Source of the DNA: CAITSH01 sp945892985
GTDB lineage: Bacteria; Pseudomonadota; Gammaproteobacteria; Burkholderiales; SG8-39
Reading direction: 5' to 3'
Length of the DNA stretch: 29,058 nt
Assembly (NCBI GenBank): GCA_945892985.1
Contig: CAMDDU010000054.1
Coordinates: forward strand, 1-29,058
Shown here: one piece after another, positions 1 through 8,213 of the stretch
Position numbering within the stretch: the first letter of the stretch is position 1
Layout: each line of letters begins with the position of its first letter
Position numbers and translations under genes: made by a program
Notes under the pieces: generated by a model
Told to the model about the DNA's origin: nothing
Seen by the model: the letters and a program-made list of their open reading frames with translations, nothing else
The model's database searches: none

Positions 1-80
1 CGCGCCAGAAACGCCGCTTTGCGCGTTGCTCTTCCATGTACCTCGAATCCTTTCGCCGCCGCCAGCGTCATTTGTTTCAT
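1..80 (-). CDS. IS5-like transposase, N-terminal fragment (runs off the window start)
   Basis: The reading frame begins with ATG at 80 on the minus strand and is open to the window edge, giving 26 residues beginning MKQMTLAAAKGF and continuing with a basic, Thr/Arg-containing stretch. This resembles the start of IS5-family DDE transposases, which often open with a Met-Lys/Arg-Gln-Met/Leu-Thr/Ser motif. A GGGAGG Shine-Dalgarno sits 6-11 bases upstream of the ATG. The probable IS terminus lies about 64 bp behind the start, a typical distance for such elements. Only the beginning is visible, so catalytic residues cannot be checked; the family call rests on the N-terminus and on the CTAG target next to the element. 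Confidence 0.6.
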   Translation of the reverse strand, partial: MKQMTLAAAKGFEVHGRATRKAAFLA

Positions 81-144
81 TCTCAATCCTCCCGTTTGCG
101 TCTCGCTATATGACAACAGACGCGCGGACTTGTTCAGTGTTTCC
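1..144. mobile_element. End of an IS5-like insertion sequence (partial)
   Basis: Reading on the minus strand from 144, the DNA begins GGAAACACTGAACAAGTCC, a typical IS5-family terminal inverted repeat by my recollection. It is bordered at 145-148 by CTAG, which fits the YTAR target duplication of the IS5 subgroup. The transposase start lies inside. The other end is outside the window, so neither the second inverted repeat nor the second CTAG can be confirmed. The border falls immediately before the first possible start codon of the exporter adaptor gene. Confidence 0.6.
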
Positions 145-166
145 CTAGGTGTCTAACCAAAAAATC

Positions 167-1225
167 ATGAACATTAAAAGCAAACGAAATTCCATTCTTC
201 TAGTTTCTTTTATCTCGGTTGGAATAATCCTATTATGGAATTTGAATTTTTTGCAAACGTCAAAAGCCACTCAATTAAAAATTCCAAGCGCGGAAATAAC
301 AACTATTGTCGCGCGTGGCCACATAGAGCCGGAAGGAAGTGTTTTGACCCTGCACGGCGCCATGCCTAGTAGCGTTATCCGGAATTTGCTAGTGGTTGAG
401 GGAAGTAATGTGGTGAAAGGGCAACCAGTAGCATATTTGGAAGGCTACGATACCCAACGCGCATCCCTGCTGGTTGCAGAATCCGCCGTGAAATATTATA
501 CAAGTCAGCAGAGGCAGGCGGTTGATGGAGCCAAGAAATCATCTATTGAAGCCCAACAAAATGTTGTTGAGGCAAAGAGGAGCGTGGACTTGCGCTCTAA
601 GCGCGAACTTGAACGAATACAGTCGCTTTTTTCCGAGCACTTGGTGTCGCAACAAGCGCTCGATAACTCAGTAACTGACCGAAATACCGCCGCCGCCGAT
701 CTGGCGCAGGCCAGAAGTTCCTTGGCTGCGTTAAGCGAAGTTCGCGAAGTTGATCGCGATGTGGTGGCCGCCAGAGTAGCCATGGAAGTCGCGGCGGTAG
801 TCAAAACAAAGAAAGAATTTGAGCGAACTATTGTTCGCTCTCCAGTGGACGGAACAGTCTTGTCAATTTCAGCCCGGGATGGCGAAGCAGTTGGATCGGG
901 CGGGATAATGCGAGTGGCTTCTCTGGATCAGTTGCACGTAATAGCTGAGGTAGACGAGAACTTTCTTTCAAAAATACGGTTGGGTGATCCATCCGTGATA
1001 CAGGGCAATCTTATACATACGCCGATTAAAGCAACCGTTATCTCTATTGGAAAAGAAATTTTTAAACAAACTCGACGCCATCACGACACCTTGATTGGGC
1101 GCGATGCAAGAGTTGTAGAGGTAAAACTTAAGGCCTTAAGTCCTTTGCCCGTCGTGGTCGGCGGTGAAGTAGATGTCCGTTTCACGATTGACCCCAAGAG
1201 CAGTACAGCTAGACCTGCATCTTAA
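167..1225 (+). CDS. Membrane fusion protein of a DevB-like ABC exporter (HlyD/periplasmic adaptor family)
   Basis: This periplasmic adaptor should bridge the inner-membrane ABC permease and the TolC-like channel encoded downstream. Residues about 9-27 form a single N-terminal membrane anchor. Next come a lipoyl/biotinyl half-domain (around the VARGHIEPEG and VVEGSNVVKGQPVAYLEG stretches), a long alpha-helical hairpin rich in Ala, Gln, Glu and Arg (about residues 80-190), the second lipoyl half with RSPVDGTVLSI, and a beta-barrel/membrane-proximal part. Length (352 aa) is normal for DevB-type adaptors. The start is uncertain: ATG 167 has no Shine-Dalgarno, nor does the in-frame GTG at 149, and the IS border is at 148, so the native start signals may have been removed. 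Base composition is AT-richer than the flagellar genes. Confidence 0.85.
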   Translation: MNIKSKRNSILLVSFISVGIILLWNLNFLQTSKATQLKIPSAEITTIVARGHIEPEGSVLTLHGAMPSSVIRNLLVVEGSNVVKGQPVAYLEGYDTQRASLLVAESAVKYYTSQQRQAVDGAKKSSIEAQQNVVEAKRSVDLRSKRELERIQSLFSEHLVSQQALDNSVTDRNTAAADLAQARSSLAALSEVREVDRDVVAARVAMEVAAVVKTKKEFERTIVRSPVDGTVLSISARDGEAVGSGGIMRVASLDQLHVIAEVDENFLSKIRLGDPSVIQGNLIHTPIKATVISIGKEIFKQTRRHHDTLIGRDARVVEVKLKALSPLPVVVGGEVDVRFTIDPKSSTARPAS

Positions 1226-1492
1226 ACGCGGCACACGCCCTGATTTTCCGGGTGGCGATTAAAACACTTTAACGATACAAGTTCCCAAAACTCTGGAAAC
1301 AGTGTCTTGCCAAGATCCATGACTTGGCCCACTTCGCAAGAATCCCATTGGAGGGAAATTGTATGCGGCTGATCATTCAAAGTTCAAATCAATGACAAGA
1401 AAAATAAACTGCAAACCTGCGCCAAGGATGGTCTTTTTGAATAAGTACGCCCCTCAAATCGGACGTTACTCACTTACGGGCAGGGATTAGAA
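1226..1492. other. 267-bp spacer inside the exporter cassette
   Basis: This gap is long for a cassette whose next two genes overlap. No convincing terminator or -35/-10 promoter is seen. It contains one very short reading frame, ATG 1363 to TGA 1395 (10 codons), preceded at good distance by GGAGGG; whether it is translated is unknown. The permease ribosome-binding site (AGGGA) lies at the right edge. Confidence 0.5.
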
Positions 1493-2671
1493 ATGCTTCA
1501 GCGATCTTTTTTCTTGGCTTATCGTCAATTAACCCAGCGTGTTTCAAAACTTGTCGCTGCAATATTGGGCGTTGGGGTTTCAATTATCCTGATGTTCATG
1601 CAAACGGGTTTCGAAAATGCTCTCTATGATAGCGCGCTGAATGTGCCTGAGGCATTAAACGCCGACATCATAATATCTGCCAAAGACTTTTCTACGCTGT
1701 CATACGTGCCACCATGGTTCTCGCGTGATTTAGTGAAGGAAAGTAGTGGCATTGATGGAGTGGAATCAGCGCTACCTTTTTACGCATTCAACCTCCAAAT
1801 TAAAAATTCTTTGATGACGACTGCGAAGCCAATTTGGCTATATGGACTACCACTTTCTGGGGTGACATTAAATAATCCTGACGTAATCCGACAGATGGAT
1901 GTAATTGCCTATCCGAATTCCGTTTTATTAGACCAAGCATCTCGGAAAGATTTTAGTCCGATAGTGCAAGATGTTTTAACTAACGGTCGTAGCGAAGTGG
2001 TCATTCCGGTCGCCGGACAAGGCATTCAGAACACTCTCTCCGTCCGAGGCTTATTTACTCTTGGACCGACCTTCTCAGTGGATGCTTCACTAATTACTTC
2101 GGACGTAAACTTTAGCCGAATTACATCGCAGCCACTTGACAGGGTTTCTTTTGGGTTGGTGCGGATTTCGCCTGGATATAATATTACGGAAATAAAAAAT
2201 AAATTGCAGGAATTAGTTGGTTCGCAGGCGAAAGTGTATTCGAAATCAGATTTTATATTAAGTGAGCGGCTCTATTATCAAAAGCATACTCCGATCGGAT
2301 ATATCTTTCGGATAGGTTTGATAGTTGGGATAGTGGTCGGTATTGTTTTTATTTTGCAAGCGCTTCATGGAATCATTAGCGATAACATGACTGAGTACGC
2401 GGTTCTTAGGGCGATGGGTTATCAGCAGTCCTTCTTTTGGATGTTAATTGGAAATATTGCCGCTGGTTTTGTCATCCTGGCTTACATACCATCCTTAATA
2501 ATTACCATATTCCTGTATCGCATTGCTGCGGAATCAACGCAGCTACCAATTAATCTGAAGCTGCACGATGCCATTCTGATTCTTATGCTCGTCGTGGGCA
2601 TGGGCGCGGTTTCTGCCGCAGTATCAATTCGGAAGCTTCGAAAAGCCAATCCTGTGGAACTGTTTTCATGA
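1493..2671 (+). CDS. FtsX-type permease of a DevC-like ABC exporter
   Basis: This inner-membrane permease has the MacB/FtsX/DevC topology: one transmembrane helix near residues 20-38, a large periplasmic domain of about 220 residues, then three helices (about 268-292, 312-344 and 358-378). It ends with KANPVELFS, the Ala-x-Pro-x-Glu-Leu ending common to FtsX permeases. Such permeases are mechanotransmitters: ATP hydrolysis in the cytosol drives extrusion of a periplasmic substrate through the adaptor and TolC. The opening stretch (AYRQLTQRVSKLVAAILGVG) is typical of DevC rather than MacB, where the ATPase is fused. ATG 1493 has an AGGGA ribosome-binding site. Its stop overlaps the ATPase start in ATGA, so the two are translationally coupled. 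The substrate is not deducible. Confidence 0.88.
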   Translation: MLQRSFFLAYRQLTQRVSKLVAAILGVGVSIILMFMQTGFENALYDSALNVPEALNADIIISAKDFSTLSYVPPWFSRDLVKESSGIDGVESALPFYAFNLQIKNSLMTTAKPIWLYGLPLSGVTLNNPDVIRQMDVIAYPNSVLLDQASRKDFSPIVQDVLTNGRSEVVIPVAGQGIQNTLSVRGLFTLGPTFSVDASLITSDVNFSRITSQPLDRVSFGLVRISPGYNITEIKNKLQELVGSQAKVYSKSDFILSERLYYQKHTPIGYIFRIGLIVGIVVGIVFILQALHGIISDNMTEYAVLRAMGYQQSFFWMLIGNIAAGFVILAYIPSLIITIFLYRIAAESTQLPINLKLHDAILILMLVVGMGAVSAAVSIRKLRKANPVELFS

Positions 2672-3795
2672 AATCGGGTGCGAGCGGTTCGGCTGAGCAA
2701 CTACCAATAATCCAAAATGGTTCTTACTCACCTGTGGTTCTTAATGGACTTAATTATTATTTTGGAACAGGCGAGTTTCGCACGCAGGTACTTTTCAATA
2801 ATTGCCTGAACATTGAGCCCGGAAAATTGGTCGTGATGACGGGACCTTCGGGCTCTGGAAAGACGACCCTTTTGACTTTGCTTGGGGCAATTCGGACCCT
2901 TCAAGAAGGCGAACTTCAAATCCTAGGGCGCGACGTCAGCATTCTAAGTGAACGAGAGATTATAGATTTGCGTCGTGAAATCGGCTTTATATTTCAAATG
3001 CATAATCTATTTTCTTCGTTATCCGCACTTGAAAACGTACAAATGACGTGTCAGGGCGATGCAGCTGAAATGGAGCAAAATCGCTCTGACGGTATTGCAC
3101 TTCTTAAAAGACTGGGGCTGGAAAAAAGGCTTAACTATCGTCCGAGTGAATTGTCGGGCGGTCAACGTCAACGTGTTGCAGTCGCTCGGGCACTTGTCGG
3201 TCGTCCGAAATTGATTTTGGCCGATGAGCCAACCGCTGCATTGGACAAGGTATCGTGTCTTGAGGTGATCAACATGTTAAAGGAGTGGGCCAATGAATAC
3301 GGTAGTGCCGTAGTCGTTGTAACTCATGACAACAGAATACTGGATTCTGCAGATAGAATTGTGAAGATGGTCGATGGTGCAATTATTTCAGATGTGGTTC
3401 TGGAAGAAGCAATCCAAATTTGCGAGTTTCTTCGAAAGCTGAGCATTTTTTCAAACTTAAATAACTCTGAGCTAAGTTTAATTTCCGAAAAAATGAAAAA
3501 ACGCCCGTTTGTTAAGGGGGAGTTATTGCTTCAGCAGGGAGATGTTGGTGAAGAATTCTTTCTTATACGGGACGGCGAAGTTGACGTGTTAGTGGATTCC
3601 TCAAAAACGGAAATTTTGAGCACGGGTCAATGTTTTGGTGAGCGGGCGTTGCTCGGCGATGGCAAGAGAGCGGCAACGATAATAGCTAGAAAAAACGGCC
3701 TCGCATATGTGCTCTCTAAGGAGTGGTTTCTTCATGCCGTTTCTACTAGCCCGAATTTTGAAATGCAAATAAAAAACCTGTATTTCAATAAATAA
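2668..3795 (+). CDS. DevA/LolD-type ABC ATPase with a C-terminal cyclic-nucleotide-binding domain
   Basis: The N-terminal ~240 residues are a complete ABC ATPase: Walker A GPSGSGKTT (59-67), Q-loop Gln110, signature LSGGQ (162-166), Walker B LILADE (182-187) and switch His220. Stand-alone DevA/LolD/MacB-type ATPases end about here. This protein continues to 375 residues with a cyclic-nucleotide-binding (CAP-ED) fold: GDVGEEFFLIRDGEVDVLV, then the phosphate-binding-cassette motif FGERALL (323-329), and Arg334 at the position of the phosphate-binding arginine in the PRAAT motif. Both cassette residues expected to contact ribose (Glu325) and phosphate (Arg334) are present. Binding of cAMP, c-di-GMP or another nucleotide could gate the exporter, which is inference. 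The gene starts in the ATGA overlap with the permease stop. Confidence 0.9.
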   Translation: MKSGASGSAEQLPIIQNGSYSPVVLNGLNYYFGTGEFRTQVLFNNCLNIEPGKLVVMTGPSGSGKTTLLTLLGAIRTLQEGELQILGRDVSILSEREIIDLRREIGFIFQMHNLFSSLSALENVQMTCQGDAAEMEQNRSDGIALLKRLGLEKRLNYRPSELSGGQRQRVAVARALVGRPKLILADEPTAALDKVSCLEVINMLKEWANEYGSAVVVVTHDNRILDSADRIVKMVDGAIISDVVLEEAIQICEFLRKLSIFSNLNNSELSLISEKMKKRPFVKGELLLQQGDVGEEFFLIRDGEVDVLVDSSKTEILSTGQCFGERALLGDGKRAATIIARKNGLAYVLSKEWFLHAVSTSPNFEMQIKNLYFNK

Positions 3796-3858
3796 AAATT
3801 ATCGATTTTATGCATTAATTCTGCTGAAACTCATTTGGACAATACTGTCCTATCGCAT

Positions 3859-3906
3859 GAGTGTGAGTGTCAGTGTGAGTGTGAGTGTGAGTGTGAGTGT
3901 GAGTGT
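3859..3906 (+). repeat. Hexanucleotide tandem repeat (GAGTGT) x 8
   Basis: Eight consecutive 6-bp units read GAGTGT, with one base substitution in the third unit (CAGTGT). The tract lies in the gap between the ATPase and TolC-like genes, which is otherwise without an identifiable gene. Such a uniform tract is prone to slipped-strand changes. Its position between co-oriented genes means copy number would alter the spacer, not a confirmed protein. Confidence 0.95.
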
Positions 3907-4089
3907 GTCTTGGCAAAATTCTTCTGGCTTTGCGCATCTCGTCGCTTAGCCCTTTGGGGATGCCAATTGGCGATCTCCCCGGCAGTTTCGGACCACCGAA
4001 GTAACAAAGTCGTTGCTCGTAAGCAGTGCTATGCGAGAGACGTTTTAAATATCATTTCATGATGGAATACAGATTGATTGGAGAGTCGG

Positions 4090-5418
4090 ATGCGGATTAT
4101 TCTTGTCCTTAGGAAAGTTGCTTTATTGTATTTAATTGTTTTTTTTAACCTTGATGCAAATGCTGTTGATCTGGACCACATATATAGGCAAGCCCTCGCG
4201 AAAGATTCTGTAATGTTGGGAGCAGAGCACGCCTTAAGGTCTGCGAGTCAAAAAGATACACAAGGCCGATCAATGTTACTTCCCAACATTGCGTTCAAAG
4301 GTGGGGCGCAGCGAAGTGGAGACGGATTGCGTAATTCGGGGACGACCTATAAGGTTGAGTTAAAACAGCCGCTATTTGACCTTTCAAACTGGGAAACATT
4401 TCGTCAAAGTCAGATTCTCGTAAGGCAAGGAGAGATAAGCTTCTCCCTGGCAAAGCAAGATCTTATATTAAGAGTTTGTCAGGCTTATTTCGATATTCTT
4501 TTGGCTCAGGATAATTTGATCGCAATTGCAAAGCTCAAAGCTGCAATTTCAGAACAGCTTAAATTGGCTCAGCGAAGCTATGATGTTGGTTCGACCATGA
4601 TCACTGACGTGAAAGAGGCCAAAGTCCTTTTTGACCGAGCATCGGCCGATGCGATTGAAGCCGCCCTAGAGCACGAAATGGCTCGCTCTCGCATGGAGGA
4701 AATTATTGGCGAAGCGCCTAAGGAGTTGGCGAAGCTTCGCAAAGACACAACTCCAGATGCTCCTGAGCCGCGCAACCTGGATAAGTGGATTTCTACTGCG
4801 CAACTTCAAAATTATAATATTCTATTAAAGCAGGTGACGCTAAAGATTGCCGAAAGCCAGATTCTGATAGAGCGTTCGGGTAAGTATCCCACCGTGAACC
4901 TAATAATGGATCGTGGCCATTATTACCAAAATAACTCGGCGGGCCCACAGTTTATTACAATGCAAAATTATAATTTTTTCAGCAGTTCGATAGGGGTCGA
5001 ATTCAATATTCCTATCTTTGATGGCTATCGCTCCGGTAGCAAAGTCCTAGAGGCTGTTGCAATGGCCGACCGGACAACGGCAGAGGTGGAAACGGTACGT
5101 CGAAGAGTTACCTCTGATGTTCGGCAGCATTATTCGAAAGTGCTGAATGGCCTGGCCAGGATTGAGGCGTATCGGACCGGTGTCGATTCGAGCGAGTCTG
5201 CATTGTCCTATAACAAGAAAAGTTACGAAGTAGGAATGAGGGTTAATACCGATGTTTTAACGGCGCAGCACCGCCTGTCCTTGGCGCAACGTGATTTGTC
5301 CAAGGCGACGTATGATGTAATCATGAGCGGATTAAGATTGAAGGCCTCAGCCGGAACTTTAGATGATCGGGATATCGGGGAAATTAACGCTCTTTTAGGG
5401 GTGTATTCTTCTCATTGA
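4090..5418 (+). CDS. TolC-family outer-membrane efflux channel
   Basis: This protein forms the outer-membrane exit duct of the exporter. ATG 4090 is chosen because GGAG lies about 8 bases upstream and the protein then begins with a classical signal peptide, Arg-containing and hydrophobic, with predicted cleavage after ANA (about residue 24). The mature part shows the two-fold TolC repeat. The first half has LPNIAFKGG, KQPLFDLSNWETFRQ, CQAYFDILLAQDNL and the AQRSYDVGSTMITDVKEA stretch. The second half has GVEFNIPIFDGYRSGSKV and SYNKKSYEVGMRVNTDVLTAQHRL. Length (442 aa) is normal. It completes a four-gene MFP-permease-ATPase-OMF set on one strand. It ends convergently, 30 bp from the sensor kinase stop, at the point where base composition becomes GC-rich. 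Confidence 0.9.
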   Translation: MRIILVLRKVALLYLIVFFNLDANAVDLDHIYRQALAKDSVMLGAEHALRSASQKDTQGRSMLLPNIAFKGGAQRSGDGLRNSGTTYKVELKQPLFDLSNWETFRQSQILVRQGEISFSLAKQDLILRVCQAYFDILLAQDNLIAIAKLKAAISEQLKLAQRSYDVGSTMITDVKEAKVLFDRASADAIEAALEHEMARSRMEEIIGEAPKELAKLRKDTTPDAPEPRNLDKWISTAQLQNYNILLKQVTLKIAESQILIERSGKYPTVNLIMDRGHYYQNNSAGPQFITMQNYNFFSSSIGVEFNIPIFDGYRSGSKVLEAVAMADRTTAEVETVRRRVTSDVRQHYSKVLNGLARIEAYRTGVDSSESALSYNKKSYEVGMRVNTDVLTAQHRLSLAQRDLSKATYDVIMSGLRLKASAGTLDDRDIGEINALLGVYSSH

Positions 5419-5448
5419 ATGTAATTTCGCTAAGGCTCCCGAACCTGG

Positions 5449-7365
5449 CTAGTTTTTTCCCGATGCGTCCGGGGAGGCGCCAGGGGCGGGCTGGCGATCA
5501 GCGGGGGTGTCAACATCGCCCCTCACCAAGGACATCGGGACTTCTGCCAGCGGCCGCCTGAGGTTCAACTCCAGCCAAAACTCCGCACCCTTGCCAAACT
5601 CGCTGACAACGCCGATCGAGCCGCCCATGAGCTTGACCAACTTCTTGCATATACTCAGCCCGAATCCGCTGCCGCCGTATTCCTTCGTCAGCGCCCCATC
5701 CGGCTGAGAAATGGGCTCGAAAAGCCGTTTTTTAGCCGCCTCACTCAGTCCGATGCCCGTATCACGCACAGAAAAGCGCAAGCGTACCGACGCGCCGGAA
5801 CCGGGAGCGTTCTGCACATCGGACTCTGCCGTGCCAAGCTTCCCGACCGTGTCCACCATGCGAATAATGAGCGCAACCCTTCCCCTGGGCGTAAATTTCA
5901 AGGCGTTACTAAGCAGGTTGACCAAAACCTGACGCAGTCGCCCGGGCGCCCCCACCAGAAAGGGTGGTAAATCGTCCTCTATCTCCAGCGCAAGCGCAAT
6001 TCCCTGGCCGGCTGCGAGCTCGCCATAAAGCGAAATAACCTCCCGCCCCAACTGCGCGCAGCTGAAGCTGACATTTTCTATTTTTTGCCGCCCCACTTCC
6101 AGGCGTGAAATATCCAGGACATCGTTAATGATGGTGATCAGAGCCTGGCCGGAGGCGTGCATCGTCCGGGCAAATTCACGCTGCTCCGGGTTAAGTTCGG
6201 TGCTCAGCAGCAACTCAGAAAAACCCAGCATGCCGTGCATCGGTGCGCGCAACTCATAGCCCATTGATGCGACAAACTCAGACTTTGCCAGGCTGGCCTC
6301 CTCTGCCTGCACGCGCAGCCCATCCGCCCTCTTCCTGAGCGAATCGGCCTCGGCGGCAAAAGCCAGGTTTTTCTTTAGCAGATTAACCAAGCCGAGGAAG
6401 GCCCAGGCAAGTGCGGCGATACTGACCAGGGCGAGCACACTGATCATCAGCGCCGATTGCCGCCAGACCTCAAGGAACAACTGACGATCCACCACGACGC
6501 TCGCTATCAGCGGATAGGCGCCAATCTCGCGCGTAGCAACAAGCTGCAATGATTTGCCGCCCTCATCGGCGCCGCGCTCCGTCTGCATCGCCAGCCCGCC
6601 CTGTTTGCCGCTATTGTTCGAAACCGTTGCAAATCCCGCAGCCGACTGGACCTGCTTTCCCAGCAGGTGCTGCGCAGGCGGGAAACGCGCCAAAAGCGTC
6701 AAGTCTTTCCGGAACAGCGAAATAATCTGTCCCTCGCCAAGCTTAATTCGAGCAAAAGACTGACTGTAAAAATCCACCGACAAGCCGACCACCACTACGC
6801 CCATAAAGCGGCCTGCTGCGTCGTTCAAGCGGCGACTGAGATAAAACGTCCATTGCCCGTCACCGCGGTTTTGCTCCGGTTGGCTGATAAAAATGCCGGC
6901 ATTGGGATCGCCTTTGTGCCATTGAAAAAAATCGCGATCCGCCTGATTGATGCCCGGGGTGGCATCGCCAAGCGTAAAGTTCATAGCGTCGCCGTTATCG
7001 GCAACGATGCTGGCAAGACCAATTTGGGGAAGGATGCGGATGGTGTCGCGCATGCTGTCGCGCAGCGACTGGAACGCTTCGGGCGAACTTACAGCGCGCC
7101 GCAGCGAGGTCGAATCGCCCACACCCGCCTGCCCCACCCTGTCGGCCACGCGATCGAGCACGAGATAAGCCGCACCGATTGACTGGCTCGCCTGCTCCGC
7201 GACCATCTGCGCCACACCGTCCACCCTGCCCTGCCAATCGGTGACGGTGCGCTGGTACAGCGCGAGCACCAGCGTCCCCGCGCCCGCCAGAATGGCAAAA
7301 CAAACGAAGGCGCCGGCCAGGGAAACACGCTTGTATGCGCGGCTTTTTATAGATGAACTTGGCAT
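5449..7365 (-). CDS. dCache-domain sensor histidine kinase homologue with a substituted phospho-acceptor site
   Basis: Residues (from ATG 7365): TM1 15-37; a periplasmic dCache-like sensor about 42-294, with the RDFFQWHKGDP, WTFYLSRRLND and LTLLARFPP stretches typical of that family; TM2 303-329; a short coiled coil; HisKA about 359-424; and HATPase_c about 474-604. The ATPase part is intact: N-box NLLSNALKF, G1 DTGIG, F-box and G2 GSGFGL. The H-box reads MGYELRAPMHGMLGF, with Tyr (TAT, 6256-6258) where the phosphorylated His of the usual S-H-E-L-R stands and Gly for Ser. Without that His the canonical autophosphorylation cannot occur. No receiver domain or response-regulator gene adjoins. 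An in-frame TTG at 7413 would add 16 residues, but neither start has a clear Shine-Dalgarno. Upstream is the LapG-like gene on the same strand. Confidence 0.88.
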   Translation of the reverse strand: MPSSSIKSRAYKRVSLAGAFVCFAILAGAGTLVLALYQRTVTDWQGRVDGVAQMVAEQASQSIGAAYLVLDRVADRVGQAGVGDSTSLRRAVSSPEAFQSLRDSMRDTIRILPQIGLASIVADNGDAMNFTLGDATPGINQADRDFFQWHKGDPNAGIFISQPEQNRGDGQWTFYLSRRLNDAAGRFMGVVVVGLSVDFYSQSFARIKLGEGQIISLFRKDLTLLARFPPAQHLLGKQVQSAAGFATVSNNSGKQGGLAMQTERGADEGGKSLQLVATREIGAYPLIASVVVDRQLFLEVWRQSALMISVLALVSIAALAWAFLGLVNLLKKNLAFAAEADSLRKRADGLRVQAEEASLAKSEFVASMGYELRAPMHGMLGFSELLLSTELNPEQREFARTMHASGQALITIINDVLDISRLEVGRQKIENVSFSCAQLGREVISLYGELAAGQGIALALEIEDDLPPFLVGAPGRLRQVLVNLLSNALKFTPRGRVALIIRMVDTVGKLGTAESDVQNAPGSGASVRLRFSVRDTGIGLSEAAKKRLFEPISQPDGALTKEYGGSGFGLSICKKLVKLMGGSIGVVSEFGKGAEFWLELNLRRPLAEVPMSLVRGDVDTPADRQPAPGASPDASGKN

Positions 7366-7535
7366 GGGTCGGATTCTACGCGATGGGTCGAAGCCCACTT
7401 GGATGATACGCAATTTCTCTTTTCATCGCGTATTTTCGCCCTGCCCCCGCAGGGAAGTCAGTGGCATGCGCATCCGTACGCGGCCACCCTATGGTTACGG
7501 CGCGATAAACGCGCCGGCGCCCTACGGCGCAAATG

Positions 7536-8213
7536 TCATCGCGCCCGCTCTTTTTCGAGGCGTTCGAGAAAGCCCCGCCACATCCGTATCTGCGATGCGC
7601 GGCCGGTGCGATTACCTTCGACCAGTCGCACCTCGTCGTCGTTAAAGCTATAGACGGGAATAAGATCGGGACGCTCGGAGGCAGCACGAACTTCACCATG
7701 AAGGTTGTCGAGTATCAGCGGCTCGGCGACACCCTCGGGGTAGTAGGACAAGACCATATGCGGCTGTTTGATTGTTGCCGCCCTGACATAGGTAATGCGC
7801 ATACGCCCGATCGGAACGCCGATTTCCTTCAGCAAAAAGTACTTTGCGATAGTCAGATCCTCGCAATCACCGCCGTGGCTGGCCAGGGTTTCTGCCGGTG
7901 TCGCCCAATAGTCTTCCTGCCCCCAATGCGACCGGTCATCACGCCACGGGACGGCGTTGATGAAACTGTTCACCGCCTGCACCTGCCCCTTCTCATAAGC
8001 GGGCGAGGGCATACCCTTCCCCGTCCCCCGCTGCCCCCTGGCAAAGTCCTCCCAGGCGGCGAGTCGGTGCCTTGCCCGAGGGCCGAAACGAACAACCATG
8101 TCCGCGATAAGCGCAGGCGTAAGGCTTGAGCTGAACCCCAATTCCGATGACGCCATCGTCGATGCGGACCCGAACACCATTAAAACCGCCATCAGGCAAA
8201 GCGCAATGCGCAT
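7536..8213 (-). CDS. LapG-like periplasmic transglutaminase-like cysteine protease (BTLCP family)
   Basis: From ATG 8213 the protein is 225 residues with a signal peptide (MRIALCLMAVLMVFGSAS) and the bacterial transglutaminase-like cysteine proteinase fold. The catalytic triad is visible: Cys117 in GGDCEDL, His152 in PHMVL and Asp169 in LILDN. The DYWATPAETL stretch before the Cys is also typical. In Pseudomonas, LapG of this family clips the N-terminal anchor of a large surface adhesin and is held inactive by the c-di-GMP receptor LapD. No LapD or RTX adhesin is encoded in this window. Alternative in-frame starts are ATG 8267 (GAGGGG close upstream) and GTG 8330. The 170-bp gap to the downstream sensor kinase gene contains nothing recognisable, so co-transcription is plausible but unproven. 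Confidence 0.85.
   Translation of the reverse strand: MRIALCLMAVLMVFGSASTMASSELGFSSSLTPALIADMVVRFGPRARHRLAAWEDFARGQRGTGKGMPSPAYEKGQVQAVNSFINAVPWRDDRSHWGQEDYWATPAETLASHGGDCEDLTIAKYFLLKEIGVPIGRMRITYVRAATIKQPHMVLSYYPEGVAEPLILDNLHGEVRAASERPDLIPVYSFNDDEVRLVEGNRTGRASQIRMWRGFLERLEKERAR

Noticed and set aside
3835..4062. 75-codon frame reading Cys-Glu repeats through the GAGTGT tract
   Set aside because: Non-ATG start without a ribosome-binding site; the remainder resembles nothing, and the frame is open only because the hexamer repeat has no stops.
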